In this document: piece after piece, positions 46,229-56,796 of the stretch | Layout of the letters: each line of letters opens with the position of its first letter | Numbering within the stretch: position 1 is the first letter of the stretch | Assembly: GCF_023091745.1 (NCBI RefSeq) | Contig: NC_068915.1 | Span: 52,138,001-52,202,000, forward strand | Source of the DNA: Budorcas taxicolor | Lineage: Eukaryota > Chordata > Mammalia > Artiodactyla > Bovidae | Length of the DNA: 64,000 nt | Reading direction: 5' to 3' | Translations under genes and position numbers: made by a program | Notes under the pieces: generated by a model | Told to the model about the DNA's origin: nothing | Databases searched by the model: none | The model's input: the letters and a program-made list of their open reading frames with translations, nothing else

Positions 46229-48427
46229 GGTACATAGTAAATAAGGTGTTTTTTTCTTTGAAATTGCGAAGAAGTGAAAAAATCAAACATATGCCAAGCG
46301 TAGAAAAAGAGGGCATGAATTTTCAATATTATAAATACATTCTAACCTAACTTAGAAATATCAGTATCAAATTTTTATTAATATTGTCAAGAATCAAAGC
46401 CCTAGAATTTTCTCTAGACTTTAGCATTACTGAAATTTTTTCTCAAAGATACATGTTGTCTCATTGTTTTTTACTTTAGGTGATGATGTTACAGTCACCG
46501 GTTGGTAGCACTGACATGTCACTTTCTGTTTATTTTTTGGTATATTTTAAAAGAATCTGAATTTATGGCAAACTTTAAAAAAACTGAATAGTAAGGAATA
46601 TCATTATAAGTAATTTCAACTATCTGCCTCAGTGGTGATAGTATACCGTTCTGTCCATGATATTGTCTGTGGGACTTAAAGAGAGGTAATTTTTTTCTAA
46701 ATTTCAGACTTCTCATATGGAAAATGCTTATCATAGTCTCACAATAAAAACCACTTATATTTTTTATGAAAACTAATTTAATTGATACAGATAATGAAGT
46801 TAGAGAAATTCATGTTTCATGAGCAGCACCTCACTTAATTACATAGCATAAACATTATTAAAAATTAAGTAAGTATATTTATATGTATATATAGTTTAAC
46901 GTTTTAACATGATTCCAATGCTTTGCTATATTTTCTCAGTCCCCCTTACCATTTTCATGTATGACATATTCAAATGTGCTTTTTCTACTAGTAGCCAGCT
47001 ATTGTATTTTTTCATCAGAAGATTGCCCTCATGAATTATTTACAATATAGAGATGTTAACAGAAGCCTTGATGATGTTTAAAAAAAAACTGTTCTAACCA
47101 ATTAAGGGTCTTAAGCATCAATAAAATGAAGAGCTCTGGCAAATTAATCTGAGAAACTTTCACAGAATTAACAAATCAGTGAGCTAGCAGGTTGCTTATA
47201 CACTTAAAGGATAAACTGAAGGACTAGTTTTGGGAAATGCATAAGAATTATGAGAAAAAATCCAATTCTTGGGCAAAAGAAATGCTAGGTTTCCTCTCCA
47301 TGGCATCATAGGCAAAGCCTGGCAGAATCTCCGGTGGTTGCTTGATTCTATACAAGTTGCACCATTTATTGGCTTGCCACTGACAAAATTATTTACAACT
47401 CTGTAGGGGAAAAAGATAAAATGTAGTAAATTGACAGTAATGCAGATGATTCCTATTAATAATAATGCAGTTATTTTCCACTGGAGAATATAATTTCTAC
47501 AATTCAAATTCTCATATGAACTAGCTTTAACATCTAACTGGTTCTCTCATTAATTTTTTTTTGAATAAAAATATTCACCTGGGTATTTTATATTTGCATA
47601 ATAACTTTTTGGAAAATAAAATATACCTTAATGTAACCGAAAACAAGCAGTTGCAGCCATCCCCAAGTTAAGAGACATGAGAGAGCCTCAATAACAGACT
47701 GCTGCTAACACTTTGGAGGGAAGTGGTAGGAACAATGTAGAATATTAGGCATGTATTTGGTTTATGCTGCCACTTTTCTCACAATCTAAAAAGAAACAAT
47801 GCACTTGACCTAGAATTGACAAACATAGAAGAAAATAAAATAGTACTTGCACATTAAATAAGCTGGTCTTAAAAGTGTTACAGATCCATTATTGCTAATT
47901 TTTCAATAGCCTTAAAGCTACATGAGTAGGACACCAGGCTCTTAGGTTTCCTGGGAGGTAGGGGGAGGAAGAATCATTTAAATTTTAAGTGTTCTGCCAG
48001 ATAAAATAACAGGCATTGATTGTTAGCACATGGAAATTAGCCAAGGATATAAGATGGAATTTTATTATTTTTGTAGAAATCAGAATCCCTTCCAACATAA
48101 TTAAACACTACCAATGACAATAAAACCCAGTAAGAAAATAAAGCAACTAGTGCCCCCAAACTCCTTTGAACAGTACTGTTTTTGTGAAATACGGTCCCCT
48201 CAAGGAAAGGCATCCTCTCTAATACATACTTCAGCTGTAGTATTCAAGTATGACAGGAAGAGTGAATCTCTTAGCAGTCAGAGCTAGGGTTGCTGTATAC
48301 TCTGGTTAATGAGCAACAAGTTCAATATGACTTGAAAACTACTATCAACCAGCAAATGATAGGAATTTCTGATGTTTCCTTTTCTGAATAAATATTGTAA
48401 TATTTTTCTTAGGTTTCTCCCATATTC
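46229..48427. other. Unassigned stretch with one unusual open frame
   Basis: About 2.2 kb with no recognised repeat. A minus-strand frame at 47196-47507 (103 codons) has a 20-residue hydrophobic run ('ALLLIGIICITVNLLHFIFF', about residues 14-33). A splice-acceptor-like tract, the complement of 'ctgtaggggaaaaagataaa' (47401-47420), falls inside it. There is no promoter, partner exon or known domain, so I do not call a gene. Confidence 0.4.
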
Positions 48428-48629
48428 GTGCTGCTGTTTAGTCGCTATGTCACGTACAAATCTTTGTGACCCCATGGACTGTAGCCCACCAGGTTCCTCT
48501 GTCCATGGGATTTCCCAGGCTAGAATACAGTAGTAGGTTGCCATTTCCCTCTCCAGGGATTAAACCCAGGGATCGAACCCAAATCTACATGGCAGGCAAA
48601 TTTTTCACCACTGACTGAACAGGAAGCCC
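48428..48629 (-). mobile_element. Bov-tA SINE
   Basis: Antisense. Tail complement 'tgctgctgtttagtcgctat', body 'ggactgtagcccaccaggtt', head degraded ('actgactgaacaggaagccc'). 'ccagggattaaacccaggga' shows a small duplication in the B-box area. Confidence 0.9.
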
Positions 48630-48891
48630 CTCCCTAATTATATCTGGCTGTGTAAGTGGCAGGTAAATTAACTCTTACTTTATATCACAAGATCACAAGG
48701 AAGTACATTTTGTCCATATGAAGGCAATTCAAATTCACTGTAATTTTATCTTGGTACAATAAATTGAAATAATATGTGTATGTTGTGAATATGTTCTTTG
48801 TCTAAAATTTTTATTATAGATAGTTTATAATGCTGTGTTACTTTCTGCTGTAATCAGTTATACATATATGTGTGTGTGTGTGTTCAGTTAA

Positions 48892-51061
48892 GTTCAGTCA
48901 CTCAGTATTGTCTGACTATCTGCGACCCCATGAACTGCAGCATGCCAGGCCCCCCTGTCCATCACCACCTCCCAGAGTTTACACAAACTCATGTCCATCG
49001 AGTAGGTGATGCCATCTAACCATCAAATCATCTGTCATCTCCTTCTCCTCCTGCCCTCAATTTTTCCCAGCATTAGGGTACTTTCAAATGAGTCAGCTCT
49101 TCGCATCAAGTGGCCAAAATATTGGAATTTCAGCTTCAGTATCAGTCCTTCCAAAGAACACCAAGGACTGATTTCATGTAGGATGGACTGGTTGGATCTC
49201 GTGGCAGTCCAAGGGATTCTCAAGAGTCTTCTCCAACACCACAGTTCAAAAGCATCAATTCTTCACTGCTCAGCTTTCTTCACAGTCCAACTCTCACATC
49301 CATACATGACCACTGGAAAAATCATAGCCTTGACTAGACGGACCTTTGTTGGCAAAGTAATGTCTCTGCTTTTCAATATGCTATCTAGGTTCGTCATAAC
49401 TTTTCTTCCAAGGAGTAAGTGTCTTTTAATTTCATGGCTGGAATCACCATCCGCAGTGATTTTGGAGCCCCAAAAAATAAAGTCAGCCACTGTGTCCACT
49501 GTTTCCCCATCTATTTGCCACGAAGTGATGGGACTGGATGCCACAATCTTGGTTTTCTCAATGTTGAGCTTTAAGCCAGCTTTTTCACTCTCCTCTTTCA
49601 CTTTCATCAAGAGGCATTTTAGTTCCTCTTCACTTTCTGCCATAGGGTGGTGTCATCTGCATATCTGAGGTTATTGATATTTCTCCCAGCAACCTTGATT
49701 CCTGTTTGTGCTTCTTCCAGCCCAATGTTTCTCATGGTGTATTTTGATATAAGGTAAATAAGCAAGGTGACAATATAGAGCCTTGCCATACTCCTTTTTC
49801 CTATTTGGCACCAGTCTGTTGTTCCATGTCCAGTTCTGACTGTTGCTTCCTGAGCTGCATACAGATTTCTCAAGGGGCAGGTCAGGTAGTCTGGTATTCC
49901 CATCTCTTTCAGAATTTTTCACAGTTTATTGTGATCCACACAGTCAAAGTCTTTGGCATAGTCAATAAAGCAGAAATAGATATTTTTCTGGAGCTCTCTT
50001 GCTTTTTCGATGATCCAGCAGATGTTGGCAATTTGATCTCTGGTTCCTCTGCCTTTCATAAAATCAGCTTAAACATCTGAAAGTTCACAGTTCACGTATT
50101 GCTGAAGCCTAGCCTGGAGAATTTAGAACATTACTTTACTAGCATGTGAGATGAGTGCAATTGTGTGGTAGTTTGAGCATTCTTTGGCATTGCCTTTCTT
50201 TGGGATTGGAATGAAAACTGACATTTTCCAGTCCTGTGGCCACTGCTGAGTTTTCCAAATTTGCTGACATATTGAGTGTAGCACTTTCACAGCATCATCT
50301 TTCAGGATTTGAAATAGCTCAGCTGGAATTCCATCACCTCCACTAGCTTTGCTCATAGTAATACTTCCTAGGGCCCACTTGACTTCACATTCCAGGATGT
50401 CTGGCTCTAGGTGAGTGATCACAGCATTGTGATTATCTGGGTCGTGAAGATCTTTTTTGTACAGTTTTGTGTATTCTTGCCACCTCTTCTTAATATCTTC
50501 TGTCACTGTTAGGTCCATACTATTTCTGTCCTAATCGAGCCCATCTTTGCATGAAATGTTCCCTTGGTATCTCTAATTTTCTTGAAGAGATCTCTAGTCT
50601 TTCCCATTATATTGTTTTCCTCTATTTCTTTGCATTGATCACTGAGGAAGGCTTTCTTATCTCTCCTTGCTATTCTTTGGAACTCTGTATTCAAATGGGT
50701 ATATCTTTTCTTTTCTCCTTTGCTTTTAGCTTCCCTTCTTTTCACAGCTACTTGTAAGGCCTCCTCATACAACCATTGTGTTTTTTTGTATTTCTTTTCC
50801 TTGGGGATGGTCTTGATCCCTGTCTCCTGTACAATGTCATGAACCTCTGTCCATAGTTCATCAGGCACTCTTTCTATCAGATCTAGTTCCTTATATCTAT
50901 TTCTCACTTCCACTGTATAATCGTAAGGGATTTGATTTAGGTCATATCTGAATGGTCTAGTGATTTTCTGCACTTTCTTCAATTTCAGTCTGAATTTGTC
51001 AATAAGGAGTTCATGATCTGAGCCACAGTCAGCTCCCAATATTGTTTTTGCTGACTGTATA
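48892..51061 (-). mobile_element. BovB LINE, antisense, 2.2 kb
   Basis: From the 3' end ('gttcagttaagttcagtcac', next to a short (TG)n) to just inside the endonuclease/linker ('gcagactgtata'-like complement at 51061). Frames on the minus strand: 50509-51087 starts with 'GSDHELLIDKFRLKLKK' (end of the endonuclease) and continues into the linker; 50123-50518 covers the start of RT; 49619-49903 and 49263-49643 cover the RT core and thumb. The catalytic box at 49652-49663 is still YADD. Frameshifts separate the pieces. Confidence 0.96.
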
Positions 51062-51097
51062 GTTTGTGTGTATATATATATCTCCACTCTTTAAGCT

Positions 51098-51198
51098 TCC
51101 TTTTTCATATAAGTCATTACAGAGTTGAGTAGAGGTTCCTATGCTATACATATTTATTTATAGTAGTTATTTATAGTAGTTACTTATTTTATATATAG
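51098..51198 (-). mobile_element. L1 3' UTR fragment
   Basis: 'cattacagagttgagtagag', 'ttcctatgctatacatattt' and 'tacttattttatatatagta' follow the antisense order of an L1 3' UTR block (tcattacagagtattgagtagagttccctgtgctatacag). It ends where the inverted duplication begins. Confidence 0.65.
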
Positions 51199-52281
51199 TA
51201 ATCAGAGAAGAAAGCCATATTGATTCCTGTAATTATCATTGAATTATTTAGTCTGCTATTGGGTTATTATTATTAGTGTAATCTGACAATTCTCTCTCAT
51301 TTTATTAAGCACAACGATAAGTTTTCCACCTAATATCTCTCTGTACTGACTGACTAGCTGGAAATACTCATGGAAATATTCATTAGCCATACACATAAAA
51401 TGGTGTATTATGGTGTTGTTGATACAATATATGCAACTTCCTGATCCATTAGTTCTTTGAGGATTAGAGAATCAATTAATTATGTTTCCTGGATTCTCTC
51501 CAGTATAATTTTAAAATTTATTATGCTCTTAGAGTCCATGAGCATTGTTATCTTTACCATGTAAAACCAGCGGTTGCACATTGATTTTTACAACAAAACT
51601 AAAAATAAATGCACAAGTGACTTTGGATCATTTCTGTCTTAGTCTGTCCAAATTCTAGAATCCTATTCTTTGGGTTAATGTGCATCAAAGTTTTGGAAGA
51701 AACAGTGAACTATGTTACACCTAGATACTTGATTTAGTATTCCCAGAAGGAATATGAAATTTGTTTCTTACATTGTTACATTGGCTTGCACAGATCCATG
51801 CTTTATTATCTTCATATTTTTAAAATAATTAATATTATTAACTCTGAGTAAAAATCAAATATGAAATTTTCTCCTGTTTTTGTTTTTCCTCCTTTCATTT
51901 GGAGCTTATTCACAGGTTTCTGATAAATAAAGGATCCTTTTGTGGGAATCTGGGCAGAAGTGGTTCTAAGAGCATGTTCAGACTTTGATATCTCTTTTGG
52001 CTCAGTTTTCCCAGACATCCAAGACCAAGACAAGGATTTGAGTGAAAAAGTGAAAGTGTTAGTCACTCAGTTGTGTCTGACTCTTTGTGATCCCATGGAC
52101 TGTAGCCCACCAGGTTCCTCTGTTCATGGAATTCTCCAGGCAAGAATACTAGAGTGGGTAGCCATTCGCTTCTTCAGGGGATGTTCCTGACCCAGGAATT
52201 GGACCCAGGTCTCCTGCATTGCAGGAGAATTCTTTACCATCTGAGTCACCAAGGAAGCCTGAGAGATAGTTTAGTTGGCTG
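51198..52281 (+). repeat. Inverted duplication, left arm (1.08 kb)
   Basis: The reverse complement of 54122-55209. Position x pairs with 106403-x across the inner ~950 bp. From 51331 to 52278 I count three substitutions (near 51572, 51580 and 51689), about 99.7% identity. The outer ~130 bp (51198-51330) has about eight substitutions and a 4 bp gap. The arm contains a Bov-tA at 52044-52258 shared with the other arm, so the duplication is younger than that SINE. Frames in the two arms (for example 51812-52066 minus and 54337-54591 plus) encode identical peptides only because the DNA is identical. Confidence 0.95.
52044..52258 (-). mobile_element. Bov-tA SINE in left arm
   Basis: Antisense copy: tail complement 'gtgaaagtgttagtcactca', head 'gagtcaccaaggaagcc'. 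Identical to the copy in the right arm, including both flanks, so it was copied as part of the arm. Confidence 0.94.
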
Positions 52282-52420
52282 TCCAAAGAGAGACTGGCAC
52301 GTGTATACAGTGGCAAAGCCAACATTTATCACCCTTTTTCTCTTAATATCAGAACCCACTGGGGATTGATAATATGCAAGGTTTTAAAACAATCAAAGGT
52401 TATTTCCTTCTTATGAAGGA

Positions 52421-52624
52421 GATAAACATAAGACAAACCATGATATGATACAGAATCAGAAAAGCCAGAAACTTGGGATGGGAGAAAAGTGACAGAGAAT
52501 CACGTAAACTGAGGTGCAGGGAGTTAGGAAAAGACTGCTTGAAAAATTTCATGTAATGCAATTAAATACACCAATTTTTCTTCCTTAACTTATGCAAGGA
52601 ATAGAGTATTCTTCCTCTTGCTCT
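52421..52624 (+). repeat. Second inverted repeat, left copy
   Basis: The segment from 'ataaacataagacaaaccat' through 'gtaaactgaggtgcagggag' to 'ttcttcctcttgctct' matches the complement of 52994-53194 at roughly 85% by eye with small indels. Its centre (about 52807) differs from that of the outer pair (about 53202), so it is not simply the inner part of one palindrome. Confidence 0.85.
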
Positions 52625-52993
52625 CCTTTCTTTTTAGATTGTAGTCATATCACATAGGTTTAGTCAACACAAAGTATGACGCTTCAATATTTTACCAGAA
52701 ATGCAGGCTTAATAGTAGAAACTCCAGCAGCCATTTTTGCATCTACAAGTAAAAAGCTATGAAAATTTCCAGCATTATATTTGACTTCTTTAAGCCACTG
52801 AATCAATGTCAAAAATTATTCCCTCCAGTCTTCTTACTAAGTGGGAAAACTTGATTAAACTACTATGGTCAGTCTATGTTACATGCAGCAAAATACAGAT
52901 CCTAACTGAAATACTCTTCTCAACTGTGCTTGAGCCCTGAGTCCTAAGCTTTCTAGGCTTCCTGCCTGAAATAATAAACCTCTTGTTTTCTAT

Positions 52994-53194
52994 AGGGCAG
53001 GAGGAAGAATATTTTATTCCCTGCATGAGTTAAGGAAGAAAACTCTGTGTATTTAATTGCACTACATGAAATTTATCAAGCAATCTTTTCCTAAATCCCT
53101 GCGCCTCAGTTTACCTGATTCACATCCCTTTTTTTCCCATTCCATGTTTCTGGCTTTTCTGATGATCATATCATGGTTTGTCTTATGTTTATAT
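52994..53194 (-). repeat. Second inverted repeat, right copy
   Basis: Partner of 52421-52624. Read on the minus strand it gives 'ataaacataagacaaaccat', 'gtaaactgaggcgcagggat', 'ttcttcctcctgccct'. The two copies could be an older inverted duplication or two insertions of one unrecognised old element. Confidence 0.85.
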
Positions 53195-54121
53195 CCATCT
53201 TATGAACTAAGGTTTTGTTCTTTCTCTGTCTAAAAATTCTAAATACTGCGTAATTCATTTCTCATTTTCCTCTTATTTTCTCTCATACTATAAGACCTTG
53301 TATTTTTTCCTTTACTGAGATCATGTAATCAGATCTAATAGTTACTTAGAAAAAGTTTAAAATTCCTGCATAACCATCACAATTCTTTAGCAACTCTTTA
53401 AACATATTCAGGAATACACTCATTAAAGAAAATCTCTAATGCATCCTGAATTTTTCTCTGATTCTTACCTCAATCTGAGTCCTACTTATGACAATTTGTT
53501 AAGTGATCATATGATTTTCTTAGCTACAAAAGACTGGCAAAGAGTCTTGCAGTTTGACATTTTTCTAATTTTAAATACTAATTCAACTGATGAATTTTCT
53601 TCACATTTGCTATAAAATACTTGAATAAGATGTGTTTCATTATTACATTTATAGATTTTAACAAAAGTTTTATCACTTGAAATCTTGGAAAATTTTAAAC
53701 ACAGTGAATAACTTAATTCTACCACAAATACATATGATGTCAAGTCCAAATATCTGAATTTAGTCCCACCTGTGGTGAACAGTTTCATAGAAAATTACAC
53801 TGACAGCACTTTTTGTTCTATCTTTCATTTTAGAATTTCTTGAAGACAGCCAACATGAGTGTGCTCAGGCTGAATATAAGCACTGCCCCAAAATGCAGAG
53901 TAGTTACTATCCTTGGAAGACAGAGAGGAGGGCATATAAACCACTGATAAATGTGCTAGCTTTCAGATATTCCTGGGGACAAGGTAGGGAGGTTTCTCAT
54001 GAGCTTCCAGTGGAAAGAATCCTTCATCATCCATAGTAACAACATTAGCAGACATCTTAATAATGAATGTGCCTCTTCTTTCTCATCCTCTTGTTCTCTC
54101 ACTTGTCATACCTCAGATAAT

Positions 54122-55209
54122 CATCCAACTAAACTATCTCTCAGGCTTCCTTGGTGACTCAGATGGTAAAGAATTCTCCTGCAATGCAGGAGACCTGGGT
54201 CCAATTCCTGGGTCAGGAACATCCCCTGAAGAAGCGAATGGCTACCCACTCTAGTATTCTTGCCTGGAGAATTCCATGAACAGAGGAACCTGGTGGGCTA
54301 CAGTCCATGGGATCACAAAGAGTCAGACACAACTGAGTGACTAACACTTTCACTTTTTCACTCAAATCCTTGTCTTGGTCTTGGATGTCTGGGAAAACTG
54401 AGCCAAAAGAGATATCAAAGTCTGAACATGCTCTTAGAACCACTTCTGCCCAGATTCCCACAAAAGGATCCTTTATTTATCAGAAACCTGTGAATAAGCT
54501 CCAAATGAAAGGAGGAAAAACAAAAACAGGAGAAAATTTCATATTTGATTTTTACTCAGAGTTAATAATATTAATTATTTTAAAAATATGAAGATAATAA
54601 AGCATGGATCTGTGCAAGCCAATGTAACAATGTAAGAAACAAATTTCATATTCCTTCTGGGAATACTAAATCAAGTATCTAGGTGTAACATAGTTCACTG
54701 TTTCTTCCAAAACTCTGATGCACATTAACCCAAAGAATAGGATTCTAGAATTTGGACAGACTAAGACAGAAATGATCCAAAGTCACTTGTGCATTTATTT
54801 TTAGTTTTGTTGTAAAAATCAACGTGCAACTGCTGGTTTTACATGGTAAAGATAACAATGCTCATGGACTCTAAGAGCATAATAAATTTTAAAATTATAC
54901 TGGAGAGAATCCAGGAAACATAATTAATTGATTCTCTAATCCTCAAAGAACTAATGGATCAGGAAGTTGCATATATTGTATCAACAACACCATAATACAC
55001 CATTTTATGTGTATGGCTAATGAATATTTCCATGAGTATTTCCAGCTAGTCAGTCAGTACAGAGAGATATTAGGTGGAGAACTTACTCACCATTGTGCTT
55101 AATAAAATGAGAGAGAATTGTCAGATTACACTAATAATAATAACCCAATAGCAGACTAAATAATTCCATGATAATTACAGGAATTAACGTGGTTTTCTTC
55201 TCTCATTAC
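54122..55209 (-). repeat. Inverted duplication, right arm (1.09 kb)
   Basis: Partner of 51198-52281. The outer boundary near 55205-55209 fades through imperfect matches; the inner boundary at 54122-54125 is sharp and lies about 20 bp beyond the SINE head. The right arm has 'ggtgagta' where the left has 'cgat' near its outer end (about 55083-55095). Confidence 0.95.
54145..54359 (+). mobile_element. Bov-tA SINE in right arm
   Basis: Sense copy: head 'ggcttccttggtgactcaga', body 'cactctagtattcttgcctg', tail 'gagtgactaacactttcact'. Mirror image of 52044-52258. Confidence 0.94.
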
Positions 55210-56490
55210 AAATCTCCCATGCTCTCACTATAATGAGGGAGGCAGACTGTCTACAATAAATTGTGAAAGGCCAGTAGTGAGTTAGGCAACGAAGGCCTAC
55301 CATCAATTTTGATAGGTTAAAATAATTCCGGTTGGGTTTGAGTATATTTATCAACTTTTTTTTTCCAAATGTAATTAAAAGAAAGAGAGATATAGTAAGT
55401 TTGTACTGTTATTTCACAGAACAAATAAAATCACACGTCGAAAGGGGACAATTGACAACTTAACTGTACTTAACTACATTCAAATGTTAGACTTGAAAAT
55501 AAAATTCCAATATTTCACATAACTGCTTTTTTGATGGAAAGGAAACTATAATATTGCTTATATTTTAGGGCCTTTCTATTCTGTAGCTATTTTGAATATG
55601 TCTATTATAATATATTTCTCTTTTTTTGTCTTCATAACCAACTGACTCATAGATCAACTTAAATTATAAACCATTTCATTTAATTAATTTTGTCTAGGTT
55701 TATAAATTAAAATGACTGAAAGAAGAAAAAAGTTTGTATCATAACATATTTATACCTGACCTGACCAAAACATTTGTTTACTATAATACTGATTCCTAAA
55801 TTATAGAAATAAATTTTGAAATGTAATTATCATTCAGTATAAGACTAGCTGGACATTTTTAAAATTACCACTGAATCTCTCTAGTGTGAAATGTGGTTTG
55901 ACACTCTAGTCCAGTTTATTATGTCAGACTACCTGTATATTTTCATTACCATATTGATAGCATAACACGTCTTACATTCAAGACATTTTACAATAAAACT
56001 ATACACAATATTCCAAAAGCATAGGCATACTTGAAGGCATGATGTCAGAAAGGGGATGCAGTATAAACTCAACTAATAGATAACATCCAGAGTTTTGAAT
56101 GAGGTCTATGAATGCTGTATAAGGCTAGGCTGATGCGTAGTTCCCATATGCATAACAGGTTCATAAATTAGAATTATAATCAATGAGTATAATGTAAATA
56201 CAAATGACAGATGGGTTTTAGCTATCCTACTTCAATAAATAAACTGGAATAATTTTAATTTTGTCAGATCTTGATTTCTAACATTTTACAGTAGAGAACC
56301 ACCTGCCCACACACTCACACACATCCAAAATAAGGGATTGGGAAGATATAACACCTTTAGCATAAATTTTTAAGAAATTAGCTTGGCTTTGTAGACTAAT
56401 TAGTGCATGTACTATTTTAAATGTTTCATGACCATAACATGTAAACCATATCAAAACTACACATTTATATTAACACCAAAACCACACATG
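55210..56490. other. Unassigned AT-rich stretch
   Basis: About 1.3 kb right of the inverted duplication with no recognised repeat or gene; a short CACA run near 56307. Confidence 0.45.
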
Positions 56491-56618
56491 GTGGAAGTGA
56501 AGTCGCTCAGTCATGTCCAACTCTTTGCAACCCCATGGACTGTAGCCTACCAGGCTCCTCTGTCCATGGGATTTTCCAGGCAATAGTACTGGAGTGGATT
56601 GCCATTCCCTTGTCCAGA
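56491..56618 (-). mobile_element. Bov-tA SINE, truncated
   Basis: Antisense; has the tail side and Bov-A body ('ggaagtgaagtcgctcagtc' to 'ttgccattcccttgtccag') but lacks the tRNA head, so it is 5'-truncated. Confidence 0.9.
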
Positions 56619-56796
56619 AAGCTATACATATATATTTATAAATATATGACAATGTTACAGAATTATTTCATGCCATCATCATATACAATTTTAAAAGTTT
56701 CTGACTTTAAAATATAACTTTTTTTTTTTCCCTAGATGAGAGATTCACAACCTCTAAGCCATGGACCAGTATCTTCTGTTAGATTAACAGCAACAT

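Larger units (their letters stand above)
52282..54121. other. Spacer of the inverted duplication
   Basis: 1840 bp holding a second inverted repeat (52421-52624 / 52994-53194). The loop between the inner arms (52625-52993) includes 'ctttaagccactgaatcaat' and 'tgttacatgcagcaaaatac', reminiscent of the 3' part of a MaLR/MLT-type LTR, and 'aataataaacctcttgtttt', a possible polyadenylation signal. The 93-codon minus frame 53507-53788 has no domain. No gene called. Confidence 0.5.

Noticed and set aside
51812..52066. Conserved duplicated gene (identical peptides at 51812-52066 and 54337-54591)
   Set aside because: The peptides are identical because the whole DNA arm is duplicated, and the opposite-strand frames are equally conserved; one frame includes SINE sequence.
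53507..53788. 93-codon minus frame in the inverted-repeat spacer
   Set aside because: No recognised motif, and no supporting gene signals around it.
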